A DNA stretch of 64,000 bases from Granulicatella seriolae (GCF_024543085.1 NZ_JANHNZ010000002.1:310001-374000), one strand, 5' to 3'. Shown: positions 9,668-20,851, counted from the stretch's first letter. The notes: a model not told the origin generated them from the sequence alone. Numbers and translations are program-made.

Positions 9668-11911
9668 TTATTTTTCTGTATCATCTTTTCTATCGAAGAA
9701 ATCATCATCTCTGTCAAAGACATCATTAGCATGATTCTCTTCCTCTTTGGTATGTGACTCATGATGGTCATGACCTTCTTGAACCACATGAGCATTTCTA
9801 CCTGAAGCGTGATGTGACTCTGTTTTAGAAGAGTCTTCCTTAGAATCAGAAGATTTTTCTGACACGTTTCTTTCTTCTAAAGCTTTCTCCTCTTCAGCTA
9901 AGCGTTTCGCTTCTTTCTTTTCCAAAGCTTCTTTGGCTTGCTCGAAACTAGTCGCTTCAGCCTCACTTGGATAATCAGTCGTATTCTCAACAGGCATCTT
10001 TCCTGTATTAAATAATGAAGCAATTGCTTTTTCATCCAAGGTTTCTAATTCAAGTAATTTTTCAGCAATGAGTTTCAATTGGTCTGAATGCTCACTTAGA
10101 ATCTTGTATGCTTTGTCATGCGCTTCCTTCATCAGTTGACGAACAGCATTGTCAATCTCAAAAGCAACTTGGTCTGAGTAGACTTTCGTTTGGTTGTAAT
10201 CACGTCCAACAAAAACTTGATGGTTACCTTCATATTGAACAGTTCCTAATTCATCAACCATTCCGTACTCTGTTACCATAGAACGAACGATACCAGTCGC
10301 TTGTTCAAAGTCATTGCTAGCCCCTGTGGTTTGTTCGTTAAAGATCAATTCTTCAGCCACACGGCCACCTAATAGCCCGACTACTTGATCTAACAATTCA
10401 TTCTTGGTCATCAAGAAACGATCTTCTCTTGGTAACATAATAGCATAACCGCCTGCACGTCCACGAGGGACAATGGTTACCTTATGAACAACACGTGCGT
10501 CACTCAAGACCATACCAACTACAGTATGCCCCGCTTCGTGGTAGGCTACCATTTCACGTTCGCGTTTACTGATAACACGGTCACGTTTTGCTGGACCAGC
10601 GATCACTCTATCATGAGCCTCATCAATATCCAGTGCATCGATCACTTTTTTATCACGTCTAGCAGCAACTAAAGCCGCTTCGTTTAATAAATTTTCTAAT
10701 TCAGCACCAGAAAATCCTGGTGTTTGTTGTGCTACAACTTTCAAATCAACATTTGGAGCCAATTTTTTATTGCGTGCATGAACTTTCAGAATGGCTTCAC
10801 GGCCCTTAACGTCTGGACGGCCAACTAAAATTTGACGGTCAAAACGGCCTGGACGTAATAGCGCTGGGTCTAAAACATCTGAACGGTTGGTAGCCGCAAT
10901 AACAATGATGCCTTCGTTCCCTTGGAAACCATCCATCTCAACCAACAATTGGTTCAATGTTTGTTCACGTTCATCGTGTCCACCACCCATACCGGCACCA
11001 CGTTGACGTCCAACAGCATCGATTTCATCAATGAAAATGATGGCAGGAGCATTTTTCTTGGCATTATCAAACAAATCACGCACACGAGACGCTCCGACAC
11101 CGACAAACATTTCAACGAATTCAGAACCTGAAATAGAATAGAATGGCACGCCTGCTTCGCCAGCTACTGCTTTGGCTAAAAGGGTTTTACCTGTCCCTGG
11201 AGGTCCTTCTAGAAGAACACCCGCAGGAATTCGTGCTCCAAGGGCGGTGAAACGACGTGGATCTTTTAAGAATTCAACTACTTCGACTAGTTCTTGTTTT
11301 TCTTCTTCCGCTCCAGCAACATCAGAGAAGCGAACTTTAATTTTTTGCTTGTTTTGGTCTTCTACTTTCGTCTTTCCAAAATTCATGACCCCTCTTTGTC
11401 CACCTTGGCCGCTTTGGCTAGACATAAAGACAAAGTAGATAAAGGCAGCAATTCCACCATATAGAAGTATTTGAAACCCTATACTTACCCATAGACTGTT
11501 CTGGCTTTCAGACAAAGTTTTCATTTCTGTTTTCGTAGCAACAGCTGCATCGGTGACATCTTTTAAGGTATCCGTATTCGGTAAGATTGTCGTTTTAAAA
11601 GTGGTTGTCGTAGTAGAACGGTTATCAAAAATAGCTAGTCCCCCAGCATCAGACGAAGAGCTTGAACGTTCTTTAGCTTCCTTGTATTCACCATCTACAT
11701 TATAGACACCATTTTGAAACTGTGTTTGAAACTTTTTAATTTCTCCACCTTTAAGCTGAGTAATAAATTCAGTATAAGATATTTGTGCCGGATTGCTTGC
11801 TCCATTTTGGGTGAACATGGATATGACTGCAATAATCGACAAAAATACTAATACATACATAAAACTATTTTGTAATAAATTTCTACGGTTATTATTGTTA
11901 TTATTCTTCAT
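9668..11911 (-). CDS. ftsH: ATP-dependent zinc metalloprotease FtsH
   Basis: Membrane-anchored AAA+ protease that degrades damaged and regulatory membrane and cytosolic proteins. Membrane segments lie at about residues 17-34 and 141-163, with an extracytoplasmic loop between them that carries Ser- and Thr-rich runs. Walker A is GPPGTGKT (236-243), Walker [12 protein letters not shown], and the zinc motif HEAGH lies at about residue 455. At 747 residues it is longer than many FtsH proteins because of a charged C-terminal tail rich in Glu, Asp and His ([18 protein letters not shown]). The N-terminus has a run of asparagines encoded by an AAT-rich tract. The ATG at 11911 follows AGGAGGACAA. Confidence 0.97.
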   Translation of the reverse strand: MKNNNNNNRRNLLQNSFMYVLVFLSIIAVISMFTQNGASNPAQISYTEFITQLKGGEIKKFQTQFQNGVYNVDGEYKEAKERSSSSSDAGGLAIFDNRSTTTTTFKTTILPNTDTLKDVTDAAVATKTEMKTLSESQNSLWVSIGFQILLYGGIAAFIYFVFMSSQSGQGGQRGVMNFGKTKVEDQNKQKIKVRFSDVAGAEEEKQELVEVVEFLKDPRRFTALGARIPAGVLLEGPPGTGKTLLAKAVAGEAGVPFYSISGSEFVEMFVGVGASRVRDLFDNAKKNAPAIIFIDEIDAVGRQRGAGMGGGHDEREQTLNQLLVEMDGFQGNEGIIVIAATNRSDVLDPALLRPGRFDRQILVGRPDVKGREAILKVHARNKKLAPNVDLKVVAQQTPGFSGAELENLLNEAALVAARRDKKVIDALDIDEAHDRVIAGPAKRDRVISKREREMVAYHEAGHTVVGMVLSDARVVHKVTIVPRGRAGGYAIMLPREDRFLMTKNELLDQVVGLLGGRVAEELIFNEQTTGASNDFEQATGIVRSMVTEYGMVDELGTVQYEGNHQVFVGRDYNQTKVYSDQVAFEIDNAVRQLMKEAHDKAYKILSEHSDQLKLIAEKLLELETLDEKAIASLFNTGKMPVENTTDYPSEAEATSFEQAKEALEKKEAKRLAEEEKALEERNVSEKSSDSKEDSSKTESHHASGRNAHVVQEGHDHHESHTKEEENHANDVFDRDDDFFDRKDDTEK

Positions 11912-12015
11912 TTGTCCTCCTATTATTATCTACCTCCTAAGCTATCAAACTGTTTAGCTCAACTCATAACGGCTTGTCTAATCATTGGGAGTGTTTTAGT
12001 AATTCTTACCAGACC

Positions 12016-12021
12016 ATCATA
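12016..12021 (-). promoter_or_regulatory. Candidate ftsH promoter (extended -10)
   Basis: TGG-TATGAT on the minus strand about 98 bases before the ftsH start; no convincing -35 hexamer, so an extended -10 promoter is proposed. Confidence 0.4.
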
Positions 12022-12050
12022 CCATATTTGACTAATTTTGACGAATGAAA

Positions 12051-12590
12051 TTACTTATAAATTTCTTCTTTTAAAACTCCGATAAATGGCGCATTTCGGT
12101 AGCCTTGGCAATAATCCAATCCATAACCTACTACGAATTTATCTGCTACTTGCAAGCCAGTATAATCAGCACGAATGGATACGACACGACGGTCAGGCTT
12201 GTCCAAGAGTGCTACAATTTTAACAGAGGCCGCTTGGCGGTGCTTAAATAGTTCAACGATATGGCTCAAGGTACGTCCAGTATCGATAATATCTTCGACC
12301 AAAAGAATATGGCGCCCTTTAACACTTTGGTCTAAATCTTTGAGAATCTTTACCTCTCCTGAAGACTCAAACGCATCTCCATAACTACTAACATCCATAA
12401 AATCAATCTCTAATGGGCAATCCATAGCACGAACGATGTCAGTCATGAAAAATACTGCTCCTTTAAGGATACAGATAACGATAGGATTTTTGTCTTTATA
12501 ATCTTCCGTCAATTGTTTCCCTAACTTTTGAATTGTCTCACGTAACTCTTCCTCATTTACTAAAATTTCTTCCATATCATGAATTAACAT
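12051..12590 (-). CDS. hpt: Hypoxanthine phosphoribosyltransferase
   Basis: Purine salvage: joins hypoxanthine or guanine to PRPP to give IMP or GMP. The PRPP-binding loop [11 protein letters not shown] is intact, as are the VVGYGLDY segment and the early [11 protein letters not shown] loop. I choose the second of two adjacent ATG codons (12590; 179 residues; GAGG six bases upstream), giving the typical start [16 protein letters not shown]. It begins 22 bases after tilS ends; the tilS-hpt-ftsH order is conserved in Firmicutes and suggests co-transcription with tilS. Confidence 0.95.
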   Translation of the reverse strand: MLIHDMEEILVNEEELRETIQKLGKQLTEDYKDKNPIVICILKGAVFFMTDIVRAMDCPLEIDFMDVSSYGDAFESSGEVKILKDLDQSVKGRHILLVEDIIDTGRTLSHIVELFKHRQAASVKIVALLDKPDRRVVSIRADYTGLQVADKFVVGYGLDYCQGYRNAPFIGVLKEEIYK

Positions 12591-12612
12591 CATACACCTC
12601 ATTATTAGTTTT

Positions 12613-14025
12613 CTAGTCATGCTTTGCATGATTTCGATAGTTTACAAATATTCTATCAGTTTCTTCTTTTAGCGACAATTGAAATGTTCTGTATCCCAAT
12701 AGCGCAACAATATTTTGCTGACAATCTTCCACCAACCAGATTTTATCCCTTAAGTCCTTAGGGATTTTTTGATTAATAAACCAACGCTTAAGACTTTGAT
12801 GCATTGGCGGGTTAACCCCTATTTGTAGCAAGTCACCAGACTTACGGTGACGAATGGTCAAAGGCAACTGTGACCGATTTACCTGAAAACTATTCAAGCC
12901 TTCTTTGATCTGAAGAGAATCCGTTACTTCTATAATAGAGAGCTTTTCATTCTCATTCAAAATGTATTCACCAGGAACAGTCACTAAAAGTTCCTGTTCA
13001 GAAAAATAACTAGAAGCTTCTGATCCCACCCTTTCAATATAGAGCTTTTGATAGGTTCGGCGCAGTTGCCATTGACTAGTAAGGGCTATTATAGCTTGTG
13101 GGCGATCACTTTCCATCAGGCTCAAGGCCGATTTGACTTGCTTTCCTTTAATAAAAATTCCTTTTGCGTGAAATTCTTGCTCAAAAAAGTAGCTCAAGAC
13201 CAATCTCTGCCAAGCCAAGGACAAGTCCCTCTGCCAGCCTTGCCAGTCAATCACCCACCCATCCTCAAATGGTTGAATGAATTCTTTTTCTTTTTCTCTT
13301 ATGATTGGTTGAAGAACTTCCAAAGTATCAGATAGGTCATCAGAAAAGCCAAGCAAGTGGTCTTGAAACTGTGGATTTTCTTTCTTTATTTGTGGCAGAA
13401 GTTTTAATCGGACTCGATTTCGTTGATAAACTAGTTCTTGATTAGAACTATCCTCCAAGTACTTGACACCTTCTTGCAAAGCAAATGCATAAATATCGTC
13501 TTTGGAAAGTCCTAAAAATGGTCTGATTAAGTAACCCTTGGCAAAGTTTCTTTTCTTGGGCATACCCGTAAGTGCTGATAGTCGGCTGCCTCGAATTAAC
13601 TTCATTAAGATGGTTTCCACTTGGTCATCACAATGATGAGCGGTTACCACATACTTAGCCTGACAATGATTCATTACTTGCTCAAACCAGTCATAGCGAA
13701 AATTTCTAGCAGCTTCTTCAATCCCCACCGCAACGGTTTTGCCTTCATGCCATTTTGTTGCATAGAGTTTGATGTTATTGGCCCGACAATAGTCTGAGAC
13801 CAATTCTTCCTCGGCTTGAGATTCCTGACGAAGTTGATGGTTCACATAGGCCACAACAAACTCTATTCTTGACTCTTTTTGAGCCATTCGTTGAAATAAT
13901 TCTAGGAGAACCATAGAATCTACGCCTGCAGAAACAGCTAGAACAAACGTTGGAGCGGTATCTTTTTCTAATAAGCTGTAGACCGTTTCTTGGAAAGTTT
14001 TTTCTAAACTTCTTTGCTCTGGCAC
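12613..14025 (-). CDS. tilS: tRNA(Ile)-lysidine synthase
   Basis: Modifies the wobble cytidine of tRNA-Ile(CAU) to lysidine, an essential step that changes its codon reading. The N-terminal ATP-pyrophosphatase P-loop reads SAGVDS (residues 32-37; more often SGGVDS), followed by the HHCDDQVET motif and a C-terminal TilS domain. The start is a GTG at 14025 (470 residues), because AGGAGG lies exactly six bases before it; a longer frame would begin with a TTG upstream of that ribosome site. Promoterless by eye: a terminator lies just upstream, so expression may depend on read-through from yabR. Confidence 0.93.
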   Translation of the reverse strand: MPEQRSLEKTFQETVYSLLEKDTAPTFVLAVSAGVDSMVLLELFQRMAQKESRIEFVVAYVNHQLRQESQAEEELVSDYCRANNIKLYATKWHEGKTVAVGIEEAARNFRYDWFEQVMNHCQAKYVVTAHHCDDQVETILMKLIRGSRLSALTGMPKKRNFAKGYLIRPFLGLSKDDIYAFALQEGVKYLEDSSNQELVYQRNRVRLKLLPQIKKENPQFQDHLLGFSDDLSDTLEVLQPIIREKEKEFIQPFEDGWVIDWQGWQRDLSLAWQRLVLSYFFEQEFHAKGIFIKGKQVKSALSLMESDRPQAIIALTSQWQLRRTYQKLYIERVGSEASSYFSEQELLVTVPGEYILNENEKLSIIEVTDSLQIKEGLNSFQVNRSQLPLTIRHRKSGDLLQIGVNPPMHQSLKRWFINQKIPKDLRDKIWLVEDCQQNIVALLGYRTFQLSLKEETDRIFVNYRNHAKHD

Positions 14026-14061
14026 GTTCTCCCTCCTATGCAAAAGATACTAATTATTCAT

Positions 14062-14094
14062 AAAAATGGGATCTGGGACCTAGGTCCCAGATCC
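14062..14094 (-). terminator. Terminator after yabR, perfect 26-base palindrome
   Basis: GGATCTGGGACC and GGTCCCAGATCC (14069-14094) are separated only by TA, followed on the minus strand by CATTTTTATG. It separates yabR from tilS. Confidence 0.75.
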
Positions 14095-14136
14095 TGACTG
14101 TTTAATATACTTAGTTTTAGTTATTCATCACCAATA

Positions 14137-14640
14137 TTATGAACGACGACCGCCACGCCCACCACGTTTTCCTTCGGTACTACGTTTTAACGAGGTTAGT
14201 CGATCATCACTATCCTTTAAAAAGGCGCTCATCAATGAATCAAAATCATCTGATTTAGCAAGTGCTGGAGAAGATTTTGAGCCTGAGAAGTTTGGTTTTG
14301 AATGATTTGATGAAAATGATGGCTTTCTTTGTCCTTGAGATTCAGAACTACGAGTTGGAGCTGGTTTATTATAAGTCCTTTGTGGTTTGGTTTCTTCAGC
14401 TGGTTTATCAACAGCACGTCGGATTGATAGACTAATCTTTCCATCTGCAGCAACTGTCATAACCCTAACTTGTACTTCGTCACCAACTGTTAGTACATCT
14501 TTAATATCTTTAATATACGAATCAGACACCTCACTGATATGAACTAATCCAGTTTTTCTGTCTCCTAAATCGATAAATGCTCCAAAATTTGTAATCCCTG
14601 TAACTTTTCCTGGTAAAATATTTCCTACCTCAATTGACAT
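14137..14640 (-). CDS. yabR: S1-domain RNA-binding protein, YabR/GSP13 type
   Basis: A 167-residue protein: one S1 RNA-binding domain (residues 1 to about 75: GKVTGITNFGAFIDLG, then HISEVSDSYIKDIKDVL) followed by a low-complexity Ser/Lys/Pro-rich linker and a basic RGGRGGRRS tail typical of nucleic-acid contact. Probably associates with ribosomes or RNA; exact role unknown. It lies directly downstream of divIC, as in Bacillus and Enterococcus. An extended -10 promoter lies 37 bases before its ATG, so it can be expressed apart from divIC. Confidence 0.88.
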   Translation of the reverse strand: MSIEVGNILPGKVTGITNFGAFIDLGDRKTGLVHISEVSDSYIKDIKDVLTVGDEVQVRVMTVAADGKISLSIRRAVDKPAEETKPQRTYNKPAPTRSSESQGQRKPSFSSNHSKPNFSGSKSSPALAKSDDFDSLMSAFLKDSDDRLTSLKRSTEGKRGGRGGRRS

Positions 14641-14676
14641 AAAAAAAGCGTTCCTCCTTGTTTGTTTGTAACCATT

Positions 14677-14682
14677 ATTATA
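14677..14682 (-). promoter_or_regulatory. yabR promoter (extended -10)
   Basis: TGC-TATAAT on the minus strand with a leader of about 30 bases to the ATG at 14640, which contains the GGAGG ribosome site. No clear -35. Confidence 0.5.
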
Positions 14683-14751
14683 GCAACAATAGGTTTTAAA
14701 TACTATTGCTCTTTGATCTTTCTACTGTTCTTTTAGTGATTTTGTTGTCAA

Positions 14752-15186
14752 TCATTGGTTTGAAGACTGACCTTTTGCCTCAGGCTTTGAACGATTGGAA
14801 GCCAAATCCTCTGGTAAGCTGAAGATGATTTCACCTTTTTTACTGAGGTAATACTCACTTCGAGCTAGTTTGGCAACATATTCTGGATTTTGGAGTAGCT
14901 CCACTTGTTGCGTCAGAGCAACTTTCTTCTCTTGGGCTGCTTTGACTTTCGCTTCTGCCTCAACAATACTTTGGTTGATGGTATTCAACTGAATTAATTG
15001 ATTGGCAATCTGCACAAGAAAAACAGCACTAATCGCCAATACAAGAGCAACAGCCAACGCTTTTCCTAATGAAGATGATTTCCATGCTATGAAACCAATC
15101 CTCTTCGTTCCACTAGCCTTTTTTGTTTTCTTTACAAAATCCTCATTTATCACTGTGACGGATTTATTTGTTTGTCTTTGGTTCAC
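14752..15186 (-). CDS. divIC: Septum formation initiator DivIC/FtsL-like
   Basis: Bitopic division protein of 144 residues: cytoplasmic basic N-terminus, one membrane span (about 42-63, ALAVALVLAISAVFLVQ), then an extracellular coiled coil (about 65-105) and the conserved PEYVAKLARSEYYLSKKGE segment. Partners with FtsL and DivIB/FtsQ at the divisome. The frame starts with GTG at 15186, preceded by GTGAGG. Position between rqcP and yabR is the standard location of divIC. Confidence 0.92.
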   Translation of the reverse strand: MNQRQTNKSVTVINEDFVKKTKKASGTKRIGFIAWKSSSLGKALAVALVLAISAVFLVQIANQLIQLNTINQSIVEAEAKVKAAQEKKVALTQQVELLQNPEYVAKLARSEYYLSKKGEIIFSLPEDLASNRSKPEAKGQSSNQ

Positions 15187-15273
15187 AATGATCGCCTCAC
15201 TTTTTTACACATGCTTTATTTTTGGTTCCTATTGAAAGTATAGCAAGAATGACTTGTAAAAGTCTATTGCTTT

Positions 15274-15546
15274 CTATACTTTTTCATCATTATTTTTGTA
15301 AGTTTCTTCTAGTATGGTAAACATTTCCTTGGCATCTTCTTTACGGGTGGAGTCTAAGAGAGCTTCAACACGTACGGTTACTACCTTATTGCCGAATTGG
15401 ATCGTCAATTGGTCGCCAACTTTGACAGTCGAAGAAGATTTGGCTACTTGTCCATTAAGCAAAATACGTCCTTTATCTGCTACTTCTTTAGCCACGGTTC
15501 TTCTTTTAATTAAGCGAGAAACTTTCAAATATTTATCTAATCTCAT
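15274..15546 (-). CDS. rqcP: S4-domain RNA-binding protein RqcP
   Basis: Ninety-residue S4 domain protein ([20 protein letters not shown], then [11 protein letters not shown]) that acts with RqcH in the ribosome-associated quality-control pathway, adding alanine tails to stalled chains on 50S subunits. The ATG at 15546 has an AAGAAGG ribosome site. It sits between the flippase gene and divIC, as is usual for YabO/RqcP. A heat-shock Hsp15 paralogue is a less likely alternative because of size and context. Confidence 0.9.
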   Translation of the reverse strand: MRLDKYLKVSRLIKRRTVAKEVADKGRILLNGQVAKSSSTVKVGDQLTIQFGNKVVTVRVEALLDSTRKEDAKEMFTILEETYKNNDEKV

Positions 15547-15577
15547 GTTTATCCTTCTTTCTATTGTAGATTATTTT

Positions 15578-17200
15578 TTATTGTTCCTTTGATAGTCGCT
15601 TGTAAATGGTCTTTCCTTTTGGTATAGAGGCCCATTCTCCTTGGGTAAAGAGGTCACTTCTAACAGCATAGACTAAAAATGTCATCAATCCAACTATCAC
15701 TTGAAGAAAGACCATGAGAGAATCCATCCCTCTTGATAAACCATTCGGAAAAGCAACATTCAGTCCTAGATTAAGGATTCCAACAACTAAAAAAAGTAGG
15801 AAGTTACCGAAAAGTAGTTTGCGAATGAATTTATTAGGTCTAAGACTTCCTTTGACAAAGCTTGGTGTGAGCCCATACATAAAGAGTAACATAATGGTTA
15901 GCCCAAGCACAGTAATCAAACTAGCTCCTAGAGTCCCCATATCAACCACGAAGAGTTGGTTCAAAAGTAATTTGACCAATAGACCAATAGCCAGCCCCAT
16001 CAAAGTAATGCGGTATTGGTTAATACTTTGAAGAATACCATGGTAGGCCAGCATCATGGAAGCTAGCCAGATGCTAAGAACATAGACGCTCAAAGCAGCA
16101 TTTCCCTGCATATCTCCAAAGAGCATGTGGTTTAAACGTGGTAAGATAGCAATAATCCCTATTGTTGCAGTTGTTGAAAAAGCCATGGTCATCCGTAATA
16201 AGGATTTGGCACTTTGTTTGACTTCAGCCATATTTCCCTGAGAATATGCACGACTCATCAGTGGCATATAAGAAGACGAAAAGCCAACACCAACGACTAA
16301 ACCCAACTGTACCAAAGGCTGTCCCCTGTCATAAATACCCTTTAAATTTTTAGCCATATCTGCTAGTAAGCCTTGTTCAAGCAGTCCATTAAAGACAGTA
16401 AAGGAGTCAATGAGTTGGTAGAGAACCAAAATGGAGCTCAAGAGACAAATGGTCCCACCTTCGACAATTAAACGTCTAATCAATATCCTCCATGAATAAG
16501 CGGCTGATTCCTTATGGGTTAACCAAGAATTTTCTTGTTCCATAAGGAGAGCTCTCTCTTGGCGCACAAAATAAAGTAAAATCAAACTAGCTGCTAAAGC
16601 GGCAATTGTAGCACTGGACATAGCCCAACCGCCCATCTGGTAGACATCGCCACCTACTTTGGTAAAAATCCCAGCGGCTATCAAGATGACGGCTACCCGA
16701 ACAAGCTGTTCTACTACTTGAGAAATAGCGGTTGGCATCATGCGAAAGCTACCTTGGAAGTAACCTCTAACTAAAACTAAGAAAGGCATTAGTAAAAACA
16801 TCCATGACACACTTTGAATAACTGGGGTTAACTGAGCGTCTCCCATCCAAAAGGCAATCTGGGCTGCAAAGGTATAGAGACTAAGGAAGATGACTAATGC
16901 TAGTACAGACAACAAGAGAAAACCATGTTTAATAATAGAAGCAATCTTTTGCCCACCATGTTGTTCAGCTATCAAATTGGAGAAGAACACTGGAAAGCCA
17001 GACAAGGCTAGGGTCATGCCTATTCCATAAATGGGATACACTTGTTGGTAAACATAAAAACCAGTATTGCCCACCATGTTCTGAAAAGGAACACGGTAAA
17101 CGGCACTAAGAATTTTAGCAATAAAACCCGCTATAGAAAGCAGTAAAGCCCCTTGCATTAAGAATTTGACTGATTGATTATCGCCTGATTTCTTTTCCAA
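15578..17200 (-). CDS. Polysaccharide/lipid-linked precursor flippase (MATE-like, MVF family)
   Basis: A 540-residue membrane protein with about 14 predicted membrane segments, beginning FLMQGALLLSIAGFIAKILS, the usual start of the YabM/SpoVB/MurJ-like flippase family. Probably moves lipid-linked cell-envelope precursors across the membrane; substrate unknown. The start is TTG at 17200 with GAGG seven bases upstream. It lies between mfd and rqcP, the conserved yabM position. True MurJ activity cannot be inferred from sequence alone. Confidence 0.88.
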   Translation of the reverse strand: MEKKSGDNQSVKFLMQGALLLSIAGFIAKILSAVYRVPFQNMVGNTGFYVYQQVYPIYGIGMTLALSGFPVFFSNLIAEQHGGQKIASIIKHGFLLLSVLALVIFLSLYTFAAQIAFWMGDAQLTPVIQSVSWMFLLMPFLVLVRGYFQGSFRMMPTAISQVVEQLVRVAVILIAAGIFTKVGGDVYQMGGWAMSSATIAALAASLILLYFVRQERALLMEQENSWLTHKESAAYSWRILIRRLIVEGGTICLLSSILVLYQLIDSFTVFNGLLEQGLLADMAKNLKGIYDRGQPLVQLGLVVGVGFSSSYMPLMSRAYSQGNMAEVKQSAKSLLRMTMAFSTTATIGIIAILPRLNHMLFGDMQGNAALSVYVLSIWLASMMLAYHGILQSINQYRITLMGLAIGLLVKLLLNQLFVVDMGTLGASLITVLGLTIMLLFMYGLTPSFVKGSLRPNKFIRKLLFGNFLLFLVVGILNLGLNVAFPNGLSRGMDSLMVFLQVIVGLMTFLVYAVRSDLFTQGEWASIPKGKTIYKRLSKEQ

Positions 17201-17288
17201 GAACTTTCCTCCTCACTGATTTTTCTTTATTATACCATTGACATAAGGCTAGAAATCACTGATTTCAGTAAGATTTTTATAAATCTGC

Positions 17289-20200
17289 CTACTCATCTTC
17301 CTTAAATAAAATAGCGTAGCAGGCCTTAATAAAGGTTTTAAGCACTCGTAACCACTGGTCTGTTTCCAAATTAGAAATATTGATTAAGACGCTTAATTCA
17401 TCATTGGATTTTGTCACTTGTGCCGCTTGCTTGATAGAAGATAGGGCTTCAAAGATGGCAGCCCCTTCTAATTTAGCAGCATTGGGGCCTGTAAATATTA
17501 AGGTAAGAGATTGCTTCACACGTTTAATGGAGCGAATTCCAACTTCTTCTGCCAGTGTTTTAATCATACCAATTTCTACTAGATCAGCAACTTGGTCAGG
17601 AAACTCTCCGAACCGGTCAATCAAATCATCCAGTAGTGTAGAGTAGGCTTCCTCGTTTTCAATGGAACGAATCCGTTTATAGATCTCAATTTTTTGGCGC
17701 TCATCTTGAATGTAGGTACTTGGCAAGTAGGCATCAATGGCCAAGTCAATCTCAACCAACTCATCTTGTCTTCTGTCTCTTGGCTTGCCTTGTTTCTTCA
17801 GGACAGCCTCATTCAGCATTTCGGAGAACAAATCAAATCCGACAGAGTCAATAAAGCCGTGTTGTTGCTGACCTAGTAGGTTTCCGGCACCACGAATAGA
17901 TAGATCACGCATAGCAATCTTGAAACCAGAACCTAGATCGGTAAAGTCCTTCATGGCTTGTAGTCTTTTCTCGCTGACCTCCGTTAAAATCTTGTTTGCT
18001 TGGTACATGAGGTAGGCATAAGCGACACGGTTAGTCCTTCCAACACGTCCCCTTAATTGATAGAGCTGAGACAAGCCCATACGGTCGGCATTCTCTACAA
18101 AAAGGGTGTTGACATTGGCAATATCTACCCCTGTTTCAATGATGGTCGTGGTGACTAGAACATCAAATTCTCCTTCAATAAATTGATACAGAATATTTTC
18201 TAAACTAGTCTCCGTCATTTGACCGTGTGCGACTCCTACACGTACGCCGGGAACTAGCTGCCTGATTTCGTCAGCTTTTCGTTCAATGGTATCCACCCGA
18301 TTGTAGAGATAGAAGACCTGTCCACCACGAGCCATCTCTCTTTCAATCCCATCTCTGATGGTCAAATTATCCTGCTCCATGACATAAGTTTGAACCGGAT
18401 AACGATTGGCAGGCGGCGTTTCGATAACAGACAAATCTCTGACCCCTAACATGGACATGTGCAAGGTTCTAGGAATTGGGGTTGCCGTTAAGGTTAGGAC
18501 ATCAACTTGCGTTTTCAATTGTTTTAGTCTTTCCTTATGTCTAACCCCAAATCGTTGTTCTTCATCGATGACTAAGAGGCCTAGATCCAAAAATTGGACA
18601 TCTTTAGACAAGAGTCGATGCGTTCCAACAACCACATCCACACGTCCAGCCTTAAGGTCAGCTATGGTTTCTTCTTGTTGCTTCTTGGTTCTAAAACGAC
18701 TCAAGAGTCCTACAGAAAATGGATAGTTAGCAAACCGTTGAACAAAATTCTCATAATGCTGTTCTGCCAAAATGGTTGTTGGAACTAGAATAGCCGCTTG
18801 CTTCCCATCGGCCAAAGCCTTAAACATGGCGCGCAGGGCTACTTCCGTTTTACCATAGCCTACGTCTCCAACCAATAGTCGGTCCATAGGTCTATCTTTT
18901 TCCATATCTCCTTTGATTTCGGCCACACTTCGTAGCTGGTCATCTGTTTCCGAATAAGGGAATTCATCTTCAAATTCCTTCTGTTCAGGAATATCCTTAG
19001 AAAAAGCATAGCCCTTTTCAGAATCTCTCTTGGCATATAATTGAATCAAATCGTCGGCAATATCTTCAATTTTAGCTGCAACTTTCCGCTTGGTTTTATT
19101 CCAATCACTGCTACCTAATTTATTAATTTTTGGTTCTTTGGCATCAGAAGAGACATATTTTTGAACCAATTTTATCTGAGTGATGGGAACAAATAGATTA
19201 CCGCCATCCTTGTAATGGATAGAAATATAATCTTGGTGAACACCATTAATTTCTAAAGTTTCCATTCCTTGGTATTTTCCTATACCATGATTGACATGGA
19301 CAACATAGTCCCCAACTGCCAACTCTGTATAACTTTTTAGGCGCTCCGCATTGGATATTTTTTGCGCTTTAGGTGTTTTCTTGGTTATTCGATTGAACAA
19401 TTCTCTTTCGTTAATCATGAAAACTTTATCTTTTGGTAGCTCAAAACCACTTTGAATGGAACCCACAATGATTTGTATTTGATGTAATCTAACCTCTTTT
19501 TGATCGCTAATTATGACATCAATCTGGAAATCATTGAACGTTTGCTCTACCTTCCGCGCTCGTTTAGCGTCAGAAACCACGACAAATCCACTAAGTTTTT
19601 GCTTTTTCCAGCGGTCAAACTCCACTTTAACGAGTGGCATCTGTGAGAAAAATTGAGTCATAGCACGGTAGCTAATATTGTGAACTGCGTCAAACCGCTT
19701 ATTGCCTAGGCCTTTTTGAAAGAGTGCAAAATAGGTTTTAGCTTGCCGGCTGTCTTTTAGAATGTCTTTAATAGGTACAGCAAAAGCTTCCTTATTGATA
19801 ACGACTCCTTGACTTTGTTTCATCATCAACCAATGTGCCTCTTCTTCGGACAAGCTTCTTTCCCGCTCCATAATACGAGCAAAATCATCGATTACGACAT
19901 GTCCCTCTTCAGAAAAGTAATCCAAGATACTGGTCTTTTCTGGGTAGATGAGATCCAACCACCAGTGGGCATTGTTGACAATTTCTTGGGCTTGCAATTG
20001 CTCTAGTAGAGATTTTTTGTTAGCCATAACCAGTTCTTTGACATTTTGGTCCTTGATACGAGAGGTTTCCTTATCAATCTGAGCCTCAATGTTAGGTGCT
20101 GCTGTCAAAAGAGCTTCTTTACTGATAGGTAATTCATCGGCTGGCAGTATGTGAATTTCTTTCAGATTCTCAATCGAGCGTTGATTTTCTACATCAAAGG

Positions 20201-20816
20201 TTCTTAAGGAATCTACTTCAATATCGAACAAATCAATTCTATACGGGTGGTCTTGATGGATGGAGTAAACGTCAATGATGCTTCCTCTAACAGAGTACTC
20301 CCCCGGTGCGGCTACCATACTTTCTCGACGGTAACCCATTTGGCTTAATTGTTGACTCATATGCTCAATGGATGGTACTTGACTGCCTAACTGTAAGCTT
20401 AGGGAAAAGTCATCCCAAACGGAAGCAGGCACCAATCTTTTTCTCAGAGCAGCTAAAGAAAGCACTATAAAACCTGGCTTCTTATCTCTTAAAAATTGCA
20501 AAGCCTCTACTCGTTGACTACGGATTTCTGGCGATACAAAGGCCATTTCGGCAGCTAGAGACTCCTCGGCAGAAAATAAATGTACCTGTTCCTGTGGAAA
20601 CCAAGCCTGCAATTCCTCAAACGCATGAACGGCTTGGAGCTGCGTTGGCGTGATAATCATGACTGGCACCTTGAGCGTTTCAAAGAGGGCTGCTTGAGCC
20701 AAATGCTTAGCTGACCCAGACAAGCCTAAAATTAGTTGAGATGATAGCTGCTGACTAGTCGACAACCAAGGTTGAAAACTAGGGCTATTTTTTATGATAT
20801 TAATAATTTCTTTCAT
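17289..20816 (-). CDS. mfd: Transcription-repair coupling factor Mfd
   Basis: DNA translocase that removes RNA polymerase stalled at lesions and recruits UvrA. I start at the ATG at 20816 (1175 residues; AAGGA seven bases upstream), not at the 22-codon-longer frame. Order: UvrB-homology N-terminal modules, the RNA-polymerase-interacting domain (VGDYVVHVNHGIGKYQG, about residue 500), helicase domain with Walker A GDVGYGKTE and DEEQ box, the translocation motif region and the C-terminal TRCF domain. Length is standard. Lies behind pth as in most Lactobacillales. Confidence 0.97.
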   Translation of the reverse strand: MKEIINIIKNSPSFQPWLSTSQQLSSQLILGLSGSAKHLAQAALFETLKVPVMIITPTQLQAVHAFEELQAWFPQEQVHLFSAEESLAAEMAFVSPEIRSQRVEALQFLRDKKPGFIVLSLAALRKRLVPASVWDDFSLSLQLGSQVPSIEHMSQQLSQMGYRRESMVAAPGEYSVRGSIIDVYSIHQDHPYRIDLFDIEVDSLRTFDVENQRSIENLKEIHILPADELPISKEALLTAAPNIEAQIDKETSRIKDQNVKELVMANKKSLLEQLQAQEIVNNAHWWLDLIYPEKTSILDYFSEEGHVVIDDFARIMERERSLSEEEAHWLMMKQSQGVVINKEAFAVPIKDILKDSRQAKTYFALFQKGLGNKRFDAVHNISYRAMTQFFSQMPLVKVEFDRWKKQKLSGFVVVSDAKRARKVEQTFNDFQIDVIISDQKEVRLHQIQIIVGSIQSGFELPKDKVFMINERELFNRITKKTPKAQKISNAERLKSYTELAVGDYVVHVNHGIGKYQGMETLEINGVHQDYISIHYKDGGNLFVPITQIKLVQKYVSSDAKEPKINKLGSSDWNKTKRKVAAKIEDIADDLIQLYAKRDSEKGYAFSKDIPEQKEFEDEFPYSETDDQLRSVAEIKGDMEKDRPMDRLLVGDVGYGKTEVALRAMFKALADGKQAAILVPTTILAEQHYENFVQRFANYPFSVGLLSRFRTKKQQEETIADLKAGRVDVVVGTHRLLSKDVQFLDLGLLVIDEEQRFGVRHKERLKQLKTQVDVLTLTATPIPRTLHMSMLGVRDLSVIETPPANRYPVQTYVMEQDNLTIRDGIEREMARGGQVFYLYNRVDTIERKADEIRQLVPGVRVGVAHGQMTETSLENILYQFIEGEFDVLVTTTIIETGVDIANVNTLFVENADRMGLSQLYQLRGRVGRTNRVAYAYLMYQANKILTEVSEKRLQAMKDFTDLGSGFKIAMRDLSIRGAGNLLGQQQHGFIDSVGFDLFSEMLNEAVLKKQGKPRDRRQDELVEIDLAIDAYLPSTYIQDERQKIEIYKRIRSIENEEAYSTLLDDLIDRFGEFPDQVADLVEIGMIKTLAEEVGIRSIKRVKQSLTLIFTGPNAAKLEGAAIFEALSSIKQAAQVTKSNDELSVLINISNLETDQWLRVLKTFIKACYAILFKEDE

Positions 20817-20851
20817 GTGACATCCTTTCATGGGTAACCAATTTAAACTAC

